In this document: positions 49,534-59,092 of the stretch, in pieces
Numbering within the stretch: the stretch's first letter is position 1
Layout: each line of letters starts with the position of its first letter
From: Bacteroidales bacterium
GTDB taxonomy: Bacteria; Bacteroidota; Bacteroidia; Bacteroidales; Lentimicrobiaceae
NCBI GenBank assembly: GCA_022837485.1
Contig: JALHHH010000004.1
Location: forward strand, 47,714-111,713
DNA length: 64,000 nucleotides
Reading direction: 5' to 3'
Position numbers and translations under genes: made by a program
Notes under the pieces: generated by a model
What the model saw: only the letters and a program-made list of their open reading frames with translations
What the model was told of the DNA's origin: nothing
The model's database searches: none

Positions 49534-50919
49534 TTACTTATGAACCTTACGGATGAATTCCTCTATCTCCGGAACGCCACCCTGGTACACCAGATATCCG
49601 TTATATGGTTCCCGGGGTGTTATTTCATCGTTTACCGGAGTTAGCATCAGTCGTTTAACCTCCTCAGGGTCATTGGTCTGCCCAAGAACCCAGCCAAGTT
49701 TTATGTAAGCGGCTTCGGGGAGCATATTGGCAGCCGGAACTATTCCTTTGGCCATCAAATCGCGCCCGGTGTCGTATACAAACATATGCGCATACCCCCA
49801 CAACGTTTGAACGGTCATATATATGTGTACTCCGGCTGCATGCGCACGCTCAATGGCCGGATAAACAGGCTTGTTAATATGCCCGAGACCGGTTCCTGCA
49901 ATTACGATTCCCTTGTAACCGTTTTCAACCAGCGAATCGATGATGTCTGGCTGCATATTGGGATAATAATAAACAATAGCAACTTTCTCCTCAAAATAGG
50001 GGAGTATGGTTACTTTCCGGTCTTTACGCCTTGGATTGTAGTCTTTTTTGATAGGTTCAACCCCGCTGCGGGTAACCGTGGCCAGGGGAGTATCTCCGAT
50101 GGTGCGGAATGTGGAACGGTACGACGAATGCATCTTGCGAACACGCGTCCCACGGTGCAGGAATCCATACTCATCGCTGGTAGGGCCAAACATACAGACC
50201 ATCACCTCGGCAATGTCGCCGTGCCCTGCTGCTGTGCAGGCATGCATAAGGTTGAGAGCGGCATCCGAACTTGGGCGGTCCGACGAACGCTGCGATCCAA
50301 CCAGTACTATCGGAACCGGTGAATTCTGAACCATATAAGTGAGCGCTGCAGCCGTATGATGGAGAGTGTCGGTCCCATGCCCGATTACTATCCCCTCAAC
50401 GCCGTTCTCTATCTCCTTGCCAATGGCAATTGCAAGCTTCCGGTAGTTTTCGGGTGCCATGTTTTCACTGAAAACTGCAAATACTTTTTCAGTTGTCAGG
50501 TTGCAAATCTGCGCAAGCTCGGGTACAGCACCGTACAATTCTCCGGGAGAAAATGCCGGGATCACGGCTCCCGTCCGGTAATCAAGCCGGGAAGCAATGG
50601 TACCGCCCGTTCCGATAAGTTTTACCTTAGGCAATCCCTGGGTATACGGAAACTCCTTCTCGGGAATTTTGTAATTGGCTTTTTTATATCCGGTTTCCTT
50701 CATCCCGGTTATCGTTGCAATGTCAATCCCTACATTATAACCGGTGGCGATTTTCATTACAATATGCTGGTCGTCGTCGTTCTCTGCACGGGGTAATACA
50801 GTACCCTTAAACAATCCCCGCGTGGTTGCAACCTCAGCCTGCCCCCAAACCCGCACATTAAACTTTTTTAAAACTTCAAGCGAAGCGCCTTTATATCCCT
50901 GGAAAAAATCGTCAGCCAT
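49534..50919 (-). CDS. gatD: Glu-tRNA(Gln) amidotransferase subunit D (archaeal-type)
   Basis: GatD releases ammonia from an amide donor for conversion of Glu-tRNA(Gln) to Gln-tRNA(Gln) with GatE. The 461-residue protein has an N-terminal GatD-specific domain (1-90; VRVWGQAEVATTRGLFKGTVLPR) and an L-asparaginase core with catalytic threonines in IGTGGTIASR (about 105) and GHGTDTLHHTA (about 182), plus Lys/Ser positions in VGSQRSSDRPSSD. The N-terminal domain and a neighbouring gatE distinguish it from a plain asparaginase. It follows gatE by 47 bases. Confidence 0.9.
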   Translation of the reverse strand: MADDFFQGYKGASLEVLKKFNVRVWGQAEVATTRGLFKGTVLPRAENDDDQHIVMKIATGYNVGIDIATITGMKETGYKKANYKIPEKEFPYTQGLPKVKLIGTGGTIASRLDYRTGAVIPAFSPGELYGAVPELAQICNLTTEKVFAVFSENMAPENYRKLAIAIGKEIENGVEGIVIGHGTDTLHHTAAALTYMVQNSPVPIVLVGSQRSSDRPSSDAALNLMHACTAAGHGDIAEVMVCMFGPTSDEYGFLHRGTRVRKMHSSYRSTFRTIGDTPLATVTRSGVEPIKKDYNPRRKDRKVTILPYFEEKVAIVYYYPNMQPDIIDSLVENGYKGIVIAGTGLGHINKPVYPAIERAHAAGVHIYMTVQTLWGYAHMFVYDTGRDLMAKGIVPAANMLPEAAYIKLGWVLGQTNDPEEVKRLMLTPVNDEITPREPYNGYLVYQGGVPEIEEFIRKVHK

Positions 50920-50966
50920 AATGTGTCGTTCTTTAGTCTGTTTCTGTGTCTGTTGTAAGCGTCGCC

Positions 50967-52937
50967 TTATTTCTCTCCGATAATTTCTGAAAGTTCCGAT
51001 AAAGGTACGTTTCCGATCGCAACCCGGCGCAATTGTCCCATTATCCAGTGCTTTTCAATTCCTTCTTTTTCGGAATGCCGGATTTCTCTGAATTTGGTCT
51101 TTAAAAACGGAAGCTGTTGCAACAACTCTTCTTTGCCGGTTTTTTTGAACCGGATACTGGTCAGAACCGAGTCGAAATCAAGTTTGGGATGTGCATAAAC
51201 GTGCGGAAGCATCAGCCATGCAATTTCAGGCGCCAGACCTTTGTCCCGGATGTACTTAAGAAGTCCGTACACAATCTTGTTCGAAAATCCTGCAGCCGGA
51301 CGGATGTGTCCTTCTATATACTTTAGCTTGTGCCCGAAGAGTGTGCCCGTAAAGGAAGGTTTATAACCGAGATCGTTAACGATCTTCTCAATCAGCGGAA
51401 ACAGGTCTTTCCTGAAGATGTAAGTATAGGTGTCTTCCGGAATTCCCCATTCTTTCATAATTTTATATCTGTCGGTTACTTCCTGCGGCAGGTTGTTTCC
51501 AAGACTGGCAATATACGTATCCTCCAGGGGAATGGGAGCACTATCGGTATCGGGATACATCCGGTCGGCTCCCGGCAATACGCGCTCAAAAATGGTGGTG
51601 CCGTCTTCGAAAGATTTTCTGGTTTCCGGAGGTATGCCCTCAAAGGCCATACGGCAACGCTCTTCTATGGTTTCCAGCGCAGTCGGCATATCATCTTCCG
51701 GACCCCAGATCAGAAGCTGGGCGTCTTTGCCATTGGCTTTCAAAGCCTTCCGGATAGCTTCCCAGTCTTTTTCCGGTATCGCCTGTTCAAAATCCTCGGT
51801 ATGAGTCATGTTTGGCTTTTCTATGCAGGCAATTACTTTCAAACGGTCGGTTAACTCGTTGGCAAACATCTTGCCGGGCTGGGTGAAATGCGATAATGCT
51901 CCCGCAAAACCAGGAAGGTTTACTGCTATGATTTTGTGCTTCTTGTTTTTTGCATCCACAAGGGAACCGTATTCGAATTTGAAGTCGTGGTAATCGATTG
52001 CTGCATGACTTATTTTCCAGGATTTATATCCCGGGATTTCGCGTTGCAAACGGTCACGCAATATTAGAAGCGACCACTGTCTGAAACATTCATTGTGTGT
52101 AAGCTCGGGAATCCAACGCGTGTGCGCAACCCCCTTTATCTCTACCCTTGAACCGCCCCGGCAACTTACATTCACATCCTGCCGGCCGGCTCCGATGCCC
52201 GTTCGCACCTTACCCGTACTCCTGTTCAGAAAACGGATATAATCCCCCGCTTCTTTTACCTCATCAGGATTTGCCATGTCGGGATAGGTAACCGTTTCAA
52301 TGAGTGGCATTCCTAAACGATCGGTGCGGTAAATACGGGTATGCCCTATGTCGGAAACCTCGCGGCAGGAATCCTCTTCCAAACTTAATTGTATCAGCCT
52401 TATCGTTTTATCTTTTAGCGGAATCTCTCCTTCTACGCCAATAATTGCCGTACGCTGAAACCCGGTGGGAATGCTGCCGTCGAGATATTGCTTCCGGGTG
52501 ATGTGTACCTCACCAACAATATTCAGTTTTGAAAGCAGGGAAATCTCTATTGCAATTTCAAGAGCTTCCCTGTTTAGTGGAAATGGCGGAGTGTCGTCAA
52601 CTTCATATGTACACGTGGTCTCATTCTTCAGACGGTAAACTATATTTTTACGGGTTTTAAATTCCATCAGAGCCGTTCCGTCGTATTCTCCCAATTCGCT
52701 CAGGGTGGGACGCATGTGCCGGATTACCTCGGCATCGAAGTCTTCAGGCTTTTGATATATACCTGCCGGACAATGACAAAAGAGTTTTTCGCGGGTTTTA
52801 AGCTGCTGATGAACCTCCAGACCCGACATAAATCCAATGGCATCGTAAGTCTCCTGGCTGGCATCACACCGCATTACATATCCGGCCTCTTTTTTTGTTT
52901 TCTCGTAATTTTTTCTGGGATCAAATTGCTGACTCAT
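50967..52937 (-). CDS. gatE: Glu-tRNA(Gln) amidotransferase subunit E (archaeal-type)
   Basis: The 656-residue protein matches GatE: GLEVHQQLKTREKLFCHCPAG near 35, YEVDDTPPFPLN near 110, GSIPTGFQRTAIIG near 150, QLSLEEDSCREV near 185, GAGRQDVNVSCRGG near 247, an AspRS-like GAD insertion (about 370-475) and a C-terminal YqeY-like helical tail. GatE activates Glu-tRNA(Gln) and binds tRNA. It is longer than bacterial GatB (about 480) because of the GAD insertion. GatDE is the archaeal enzyme; its presence in Bacteroidota suggests old transfer. The promoter lies at 52964-52995. Confidence 0.92.
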   Translation of the reverse strand: MSQQFDPRKNYEKTKKEAGYVMRCDASQETYDAIGFMSGLEVHQQLKTREKLFCHCPAGIYQKPEDFDAEVIRHMRPTLSELGEYDGTALMEFKTRKNIVYRLKNETTCTYEVDDTPPFPLNREALEIAIEISLLSKLNIVGEVHITRKQYLDGSIPTGFQRTAIIGVEGEIPLKDKTIRLIQLSLEEDSCREVSDIGHTRIYRTDRLGMPLIETVTYPDMANPDEVKEAGDYIRFLNRSTGKVRTGIGAGRQDVNVSCRGGSRVEIKGVAHTRWIPELTHNECFRQWSLLILRDRLQREIPGYKSWKISHAAIDYHDFKFEYGSLVDAKNKKHKIIAVNLPGFAGALSHFTQPGKMFANELTDRLKVIACIEKPNMTHTEDFEQAIPEKDWEAIRKALKANGKDAQLLIWGPEDDMPTALETIEERCRMAFEGIPPETRKSFEDGTTIFERVLPGADRMYPDTDSAPIPLEDTYIASLGNNLPQEVTDRYKIMKEWGIPEDTYTYIFRKDLFPLIEKIVNDLGYKPSFTGTLFGHKLKYIEGHIRPAAGFSNKIVYGLLKYIRDKGLAPEIAWLMLPHVYAHPKLDFDSVLTSIRFKKTGKEELLQQLPFLKTKFREIRHSEKEGIEKHWIMGQLRRVAIGNVPLSELSEIIGEK

Positions 52938-52963
52938 CGCGTACAGACTTGTTTAGATGGCTT

Positions 52964-52995
52964 CAAACCTACACGAATTTTCGGAATCAAACAAA
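52964..52995 (-). promoter_or_regulatory. Candidate full promoter (-33 and -7) of gatE-gatD
   Basis: On minus, TTTG (52992-52995), a 20-base spacer and TAGGTTTG (52964-52971) match both elements. The spacing is the same as in the sigma operon promoter. Confidence 0.6.
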
Positions 52996-53864
52996 ATTAT
53001 GCTGTTTGTTTTGTCAACAGACCCAGGAATTCTCCAAACCTGTGTGTGTCTGTTTTAGTTTGTTGATAATTAAAGTTTTCAGAGTACTGTCCAATTATTT
53101 TGAATTTATTTTTCCACAATAGTTTTATGCAGGAGCTTGCAATTTTGTGTGTATTCATACGTATGGATTACATTAAAAAATTTACGATTATTCCAATGTC
53201 GCTCACAGTTAAATTCAGCACTTTCTCGTTACCTGGCCTGCTCTTGAATATGAAAATACGTATGATTTGCCCGGCTGCAAATCGTAACTCCGTTTTCCCG
53301 GGTCAGCCATAATTATAAGTACTTGAAGTTATCGCAAACAACCGAAAGCATAATAGCTCATGCGGTTTGTTCTATATGATGAGATATGCCTGTTGTTCCG
53401 GATAAAGGTTTTGTAGTTCATACCGATTCGGAAGTAATTTCATGCTATGGAAAAATGAAATACAAAACTGTCGGTCGAGGCTAAGTACCGATGGGCGCTT
53501 TTGAAAATATCGCATTCCGGTTAGAATTATTTCTCACTACAAATACAATCTTTTCTCAATTCAACCATCCGATCGATGGTGCTTAGCATTCGATAACGTA
53601 TGCCTTCAGCTCAACCTTCCAGATTCTTCCCGAAGCCCGAAAAAAGTATAGACCAGTGGTACTCTACGCTGGTTCGAGCCCATTAATGCCTTCTCTGCTG
53701 TTCGGCAGGAATTACCGTTTGGGACTTGTCGGAATTGCAATGGCCGATGCTAAGCCACGCTTCTCATGGAACTAAAAAACATTCAGTTACCACTGATATT
53801 CGAAATTTTGCTCCGGATTATCAAACTTTAAAGCTGTACGTTAACTGTATAATATTTATTATTT

Positions 53865-53872
53865 TATATTTG
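53865..53872 (+). promoter_or_regulatory. Candidate promoter -7 box of the hybrid kinase gene
   Basis: TATATTTG matches TAnnTTTG. An in-frame TTG at 53878 would be leaderless, so the ATG at 53890 (leader about 10 bases) is preferred. Confidence 0.5.
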
Positions 53873-53889
53873 CTTTCTTGAAATTCTTT

Positions 53890-56800
53890 ATGCGCTTGAT
53901 ACGGATGTCGATGATACAGAGGATTTCATTTCCAAAAGTGGCAGTTTCCCTCATTCTGCTTGTGTTGTTGTGTATACTGGCCTATTTCGCATCCAGATAT
54001 TACCGGGATGAATTCGAGAGGGTAAGGAAGGAGAAAATCAGTGAACTTGTTACGGTATCGGAACTCAAAACAGCACAAATAACCGAATGGTATACCGATG
54101 AATTTGACGATGGTCTTTCCATATCCCAAAGTTCATTCATCGTTCCGGCTATTCGCCGCATTTTATTCAGTTCCGGCGGGGAAGACAAACACGAACTTTT
54201 ATTTTATCTCAACGACCTTAAGTCCGAACACGGTTACGAAGATGTAATGATCTGCGATGCCGAAGGTAATTTGTTGATTTCAACCAGGGAATCCGCAGTT
54301 GTTCCGAATTACTTTGCCGATGTGCTGTCGCAATCATTCAATAAGAATGAGGTAGTTAGTACAGGCCTTTTTTTATGCAGTAATTGCAATAAAGCCCACA
54401 TCGATTTTATTGCTCCGGTTACGATTGATTCAAATCTTACGCTGTTCTTGGTGCTTCGCATCGATCCCTCCGGGTTTTTATACCCGCTTCTTTCGTTTGA
54501 TCCCACTTCCAGTCCGGGAGCGGAGTCGATTTTGCTCATGCCCGACAGCACCGGACTTCTGATAGTGAGTCCTTCCCGTTTTCATGAGAACATGGCCCTG
54601 AAGGCATATTTTTCAATAGGTGATCACACCTGGGATTCAGCTGTGTGCACCCCCGGGTATTCCGCCGTATTTGAAGGCGCCGATTACAGAGGTGCAGATG
54701 TTATTGCATATTTAAACAGTGTGGATGAGACACCCTGGCTTTTAGTAACAAAAATTGATCGTGAAGGTGCTTATTATACGCTTAAACAGAAATTAGGCTT
54801 GCTGCTGGTTGTTTTTATTCTCCTTGGACTGTTTTTGATTTCCTTCTTCTCTTTAATTTATACAAACCATCGCCGCGTAGCCCTCAAAACCCTGCTGCGG
54901 GCTCGTGAAGAATTCCGTACAACCATCTACAGTATTGGAGATGCGGTAATTGTTACCGATAACCGGGGTTTGGTCCGAAACCTGAATCCGGTTGCCGAAA
55001 ATCTAACAGGCTGGAAGGAAAACGACGCTTCCGGCTTAAACGTAGAAAAAATCTTTAATATAATTGATGAGGAATCGGGCATGGTTATCGAAAGTCCGGT
55101 TGCAAAAGTGCTTGCCCATGGTTCCGTTGCCGGAATATCAAGTCATACAATGCTTGTGAAAAAAGACGGTTCCGTTATTCCCGTGGCCGACAGCGCTTCC
55201 CCGATACGCGATCGCGACGGAATGATTACCGGCGTTGTGCTTGTATTCAGAGATCAGACCCGGGATCGTGAACGCCAGGCTGCCCTGCTTGATAGCGAAC
55301 GCAAATACCGGAGAATGTTCTCCGATAATCCGCAGCCTATGTGGATATACGATCTGGAAACGCTCGCATTCCTTGAAGTGAATGATGCAGCCGTGAACCA
55401 TTACGGTTATTCAAGGGAAGAGTTTCTCGCCATGACTATAAAGTCTATTCGGCCACCGGAAGATTTGCCGGCATTGGTGGATGATTTGTCTAATACCAAA
55501 CTGAATCACAATTTTGCCGGAATATGGAGGCATGTGCGCAAAAATGGAGAGTTGATCTATGTTGAGGTAATTTCACACCTGGTTTATTTTCAGGGAAGAA
55601 AAGCCAGACATGTGCTCGTAAACGACGTTTCAAAGCACATTCTCTCCGAAATCAGAATCAGACAACAGGAAGAGTATTTCAGAGCTATTATTGAAAAGGC
55701 TCCCGATGGCATCGTTTTGCTCAACCCTTCTAACCGTATAACCTATTCAAGTCCTTCAGCCCTAAGGCTCATGAAATACGATTCCGTAGAGGAGATGCCT
55801 GTTGCCCTCGATATTGTTTTTGCGGAAGACCGGCTTTACGTTGAGAAAGCAATAAATGAGCTGGTGAAAAATTCCGAATCTATTACTACATTAGAATACA
55901 GGTATTTGCAAAAAGATGGTTCGGTTCGGTGGGCCAGAAGTACAATCAGTAATCTACTGAAAGAACCCGCCGTCAACGGCCTGGTTATAAACTTTATCGA
56001 TATTACTGAAAGAAAAAAAGCTGAAGCTGAGCTTAGTAAACTCATTCGCCTGGTCGACAGCAGCCTGAATGAAATTTATATTCTTAACGCCGATACTTTT
56101 ACCTTTGAATACGTAAACCACGGTGCGATCAGCACACTCGGCTATTCTGCTTCCGAGTTGACAGGCATGCATCCGTCTGTAATTTCGGATTACTATACTC
56201 CGCTGAAGATAAAGGAAATCCGTCAGACGCTTGTAAGCGGCGAAAAGGATATTCTGGTTTTCGAAACCTCTCATAGTTGCAAGAACGGCGCCAAATATCC
56301 CGTTGAAGTACATATGCAGTATCACCGGTTGGACGAACAACATTTCTTCTTTGGAGTAGTTCTGGATATTACCGATCGGAAACAGGCAGCAGAATCACTG
56401 GTTTCCAGCGAATCGAAGTTCCGGCATCTGTTTGAACATCATGCAGCAGTAAAATTACTCATCAATCCCGAAACCGGCGATATTGTTGATGCCAACAATG
56501 CCGCCTGCAATTTCTACGGATATTCACGCGATGAACTTACCGGGTTGAATATTAGTCGGATAAACCTTAATCCAATAGATGAACTGCTGTATGAAATGGA
56601 CAGGGTTAAGCAAAAGCAACGCATCCATTTTGAGTTTAAACATCGTCTTAAGGATAACAGCATTCGCGATGTGGAAGTTTTCAGCAGCGCCATTTCAATG
56701 TCGGGCAGAATTTTACTCCATTCCATTGTTCATGATGTAACATCAAAGAAAAGAGCCGAAAGTCAGGTCAGAGTGCTTATTCGGTCAATCGAACAGAGTC

Positions 56801-58275
56801 CGGTAGGTATGGCTCTTACCAATGCTCAGGGAATTGTTGAATTTGTCAATCCCAGGTTTTTACAGATTACAGGCTACGATTCCGCCGAACTGATAGGTAT
56901 TGTACCGTCCTTCCTCGATTCCGGAAAATCATCCAGAAATTTTGCGACTGAAATATGGGATGTCATTCACAACGGCAGTGAGTGGAGCGGCGAATTTCTG
57001 GAAAAACGAAAAAACGGTGAGCCCTACTGGCAAAATATCGTAATCTCTCCCGTTCTTGATTCAGATGGCAATATCAGTCACTATATCCTGATATTGGAAG
57101 ACGTTACAGAAAAGCGACGCCTTTTTTTCGAACTGAAAGAAGCCAAAGAAAAGGCAGAGGAAAGCGACAGGCTCAAAACCGCTTTCCTGGCAAATATGAG
57201 CCACGAAATCCGTACCCCTATGAACGGAATCCTTGGATTTATGGATCTTTTACAACAGGAAGACCTTTCGGGAGATCTGAGGGATGAGTACATCAGCATC
57301 GTAAAAGCAAGCGGAAACCGGTTGCTTTCAACCATTAACGATATCATCGATATATCAAAGATTGAATCGGGCCAGGCAGTTCTTAATTACTCGCATCTGA
57401 GTATCAACCAGCTGATGGTCCGACTGCATAAATTTTTCAAATTCGATGCTGAATTAAACGGTATTGAACTCCGGGAGCCGGTTCTCCTCTCAGGTCAGCC
57501 CGATGTTATTCAAACGGATCCTGTTAAGATTGAATCTATTCTGACGAATCTGATAAAAAATGCTTTGAAATTTACGCGGAAAGGCTACGTTGAATTCGGA
57601 TGCCTGCTCCAGGATCAAATGCTTGAGTTTTATGTCAGAGATACCGGGAAAGGCATTCCCGCAGAACGACAGTCCTCCGTTTTCGAACGCTTCGTTCAGG
57701 CCGATGTAACGTTCTCCAGGGAATACGAAGGATCGGGATTGGGACTTGCAATCTGCAAAGCCTATGTAGAAATGATGGGTGGCGAAATTACCCTTGAATC
57801 GGAAGCCGGCAAAGGATCCGTTTTCTTTTTCTCTCTCCCTTATGCCCCGGCGCATGAAGACATGGATACCAGCCTGAGCCGTTCAGGATACAGATCGGAT
57901 TTTGAGGTGAATGGAGCGATTTTAGTTGCCGAAGACGACGACATTAGCTATTATTACATCAGCCGCATTCTCGCCGGTAAGCCCTATCGGCTGATACGCG
58001 CACTCAACGGACAGGAAGCCGTTATTCAGTGCCGCGATAACGATGAAATTGCATTAGTGCTAATGGATATTAAAATGCCGGTTATGGATGGATATGAGGC
58101 AACCCGCCAGATCAGATCCTTCCGTAAAGATCTTCCTGTTATCGCTCTTACTGCCTATGCATTCGAAGAAGACCGCCAGAAGTCGATCCGGGCAGGATGC
58201 AACGACTATGTAAGCAAACCTATCCGAAAAGAAATTCTTTTCGATTTTATTAATAAATATGCCTCTTCGAATTAA
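53890..58275 (+). CDS. Membrane-bound hybrid histidine kinase with six PAS domains
   Basis: The 1461-residue protein has two membrane helices (about 13-33 and 302-324) bounding a periplasmic sensor of about 265 residues, then six PAS-type segments (about 335-455, 465-580, 590-710, 715-835, 840-955, 960-1085; for example NPVAENLTGW, VNDAAVNHYGYSREEF, NNAACNFYGYSRDEL, VNPRFLQITGYDSAEL). The kinase core has phosphoacceptor His1105 in SHEIRTPMNG, ATPase boxes NALKFT, DTGKGIP and GSGLGLAI, and a receiver with Asp1393 in VLMDIKMP. No response regulator or output domain is adjacent. Later ATGs (53905, 53911) are possible starts. Signal unknown. Confidence 0.9.
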   Translation: MRLIRMSMIQRISFPKVAVSLILLVLLCILAYFASRYYRDEFERVRKEKISELVTVSELKTAQITEWYTDEFDDGLSISQSSFIVPAIRRILFSSGGEDKHELLFYLNDLKSEHGYEDVMICDAEGNLLISTRESAVVPNYFADVLSQSFNKNEVVSTGLFLCSNCNKAHIDFIAPVTIDSNLTLFLVLRIDPSGFLYPLLSFDPTSSPGAESILLMPDSTGLLIVSPSRFHENMALKAYFSIGDHTWDSAVCTPGYSAVFEGADYRGADVIAYLNSVDETPWLLVTKIDREGAYYTLKQKLGLLLVVFILLGLFLISFFSLIYTNHRRVALKTLLRAREEFRTTIYSIGDAVIVTDNRGLVRNLNPVAENLTGWKENDASGLNVEKIFNIIDEESGMVIESPVAKVLAHGSVAGISSHTMLVKKDGSVIPVADSASPIRDRDGMITGVVLVFRDQTRDRERQAALLDSERKYRRMFSDNPQPMWIYDLETLAFLEVNDAAVNHYGYSREEFLAMTIKSIRPPEDLPALVDDLSNTKLNHNFAGIWRHVRKNGELIYVEVISHLVYFQGRKARHVLVNDVSKHILSEIRIRQQEEYFRAIIEKAPDGIVLLNPSNRITYSSPSALRLMKYDSVEEMPVALDIVFAEDRLYVEKAINELVKNSESITTLEYRYLQKDGSVRWARSTISNLLKEPAVNGLVINFIDITERKKAEAELSKLIRLVDSSLNEIYILNADTFTFEYVNHGAISTLGYSASELTGMHPSVISDYYTPLKIKEIRQTLVSGEKDILVFETSHSCKNGAKYPVEVHMQYHRLDEQHFFFGVVLDITDRKQAAESLVSSESKFRHLFEHHAAVKLLINPETGDIVDANNAACNFYGYSRDELTGLNISRINLNPIDELLYEMDRVKQKQRIHFEFKHRLKDNSIRDVEVFSSAISMSGRILLHSIVHDVTSKKRAESQVRVLIRSIEQSPVGMALTNAQGIVEFVNPRFLQITGYDSAELIGIVPSFLDSGKSSRNFATEIWDVIHNGSEWSGEFLEKRKNGEPYWQNIVISPVLDSDGNISHYILILEDVTEKRRLFFELKEAKEKAEESDRLKTAFLANMSHEIRTPMNGILGFMDLLQQEDLSGDLRDEYISIVKASGNRLLSTINDIIDISKIESGQAVLNYSHLSINQLMVRLHKFFKFDAELNGIELREPVLLSGQPDVIQTDPVKIESILTNLIKNALKFTRKGYVEFGCLLQDQMLEFYVRDTGKGIPAERQSSVFERFVQADVTFSREYEGSGLGLAICKAYVEMMGGEITLESEAGKGSVFFFSLPYAPAHEDMDTSLSRSGYRSDFEVNGAILVAEDDDISYYYISRILAGKPYRLIRALNGQEAVIQCRDNDEIALVLMDIKMPVMDGYEATRQIRSFRKDLPVIALTAYAFEEDRQKSIRAGCNDYVSKPIRKEILFDFINKYASSN

Positions 58276-58387
58276 GAATTAACCTGCCCGCATTGATGAT
58301 TCGAAAGGGATATAAACGGTTTTTCAACAACCCGGGCCATTCTTTTCGAAACTAAACTTATCTTTACACCATCCAATTCTGTTACAC

Positions 58388-59092
58388 ATGCCACTCGATA
58401 CCATCGTCAGCCTGAATAATCTCAGCGTTTATCAACGAAATATCCTTGTACTTTCCGAAGTTACTCTCAATATCGATAAAGGAGAGTTTGTCTACCTGAT
58501 TGGTAAAACGGGTACCGGGAAAAGCAGCCTGCTCAAAACGCTTTACGCCGACCTTCCGGTTAACGAAGGCGATGCCGAGGTGGCAGGCTACAGCCTGAAA
58601 ACTATCCGACCCCACGATGTGCCTTTCCTTCGTCGGAAACTTGGGATTGTGTTTCAGGATTTTCAGCTACTATCCGATCGAAGCGTAAACGATAACCTTC
58701 TTTTTGTTTTGCGTGCTACCGGCTGGAGCGATAAAAATGAAATACAGGATCGGATCAAAGATGTACTCGATAAAGTAGGCTTGAAGACCAAAGGATTTAA
58801 AATGCCCCATCAACTGTCGGGAGGCGAACAGCAACGCGTTGCCATTGCCCGTGCCCTGCTCAACGACCCCGAACTGATCCTTGCCGATGAGCCTACCGGC
58901 AACCTCGATCCCGAAACATCCGAAGGAATTATGTCCCTGCTTATTGATATCAGTCGCGCAGGCCGGGCCGTACTGATGGCTACGCATAATTATGCCATAA
59001 TGGAAAAGTTCCCGTCAAGGACGCTGAAATGCGAAGGCGGTAAAGTGCTATTTTCCGAAAACGGCTTCGATCAGCCGGTCAGCATTGCCTGA
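58388..59092 (+). CDS. ftsE: FtsE-like ABC transporter ATP-binding protein
   Basis: The 234-residue ATPase has Walker A GKTGTGKS (about 38-45), Q-loop VFQDFQLL, signature LSGGEQQR (about 140), Walker B LILADEPTGNLDP and a switch His in ATHN. The sequence is of the FtsE type (small single-domain ATPase that drives FtsX to activate cell-wall hydrolases at the septum). No ftsX is adjacent here, as is common in Bacteroidota. A near-consensus box TATCTTTA lies at 58359-58366. Its last 45 bases overlap a convergent glycosyltransferase gene. Confidence 0.85.
   Translation: MPLDTIVSLNNLSVYQRNILVLSEVTLNIDKGEFVYLIGKTGTGKSSLLKTLYADLPVNEGDAEVAGYSLKTIRPHDVPFLRRKLGIVFQDFQLLSDRSVNDNLLFVLRATGWSDKNEIQDRIKDVLDKVGLKTKGFKMPHQLSGGEQQRVAIARALLNDPELILADEPTGNLDPETSEGIMSLLIDISRAGRAVLMATHNYAIMEKFPSRTLKCEGGKVLFSENGFDQPVSIA

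Larger units (their letters stand above)
52938..53889. other. Large gene-free stretch between gatE and the hybrid kinase
   Basis: About 950 bases, AT-rich at both ends, with the gatE promoter (52964-52995) and the kinase promoter (53865-53872). The middle has no open frame with family motifs, no tRNA cloverleaf (the GGTTCGAGCCC near 53670 lacks a pairing arm) and no strong hairpin. It may hold a small RNA or a decayed gene. Confidence 0.4.

Noticed and set aside
49534..50919. Calling GatD a simple L-asparaginase
   Set aside because: The N-terminal GatD-specific domain and the adjacent gatE support the amidotransferase.
53100..53312. A 70-codon plus-strand frame upstream of the kinase
   Set aside because: No motif, no promoter box or ribosome site that fits; likely chance.
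53660..53690. GGTTCGAGCCC, like a tRNA T-loop
   Set aside because: The flanks do not pair into a T-arm and no acceptor or anticodon arm could be found.
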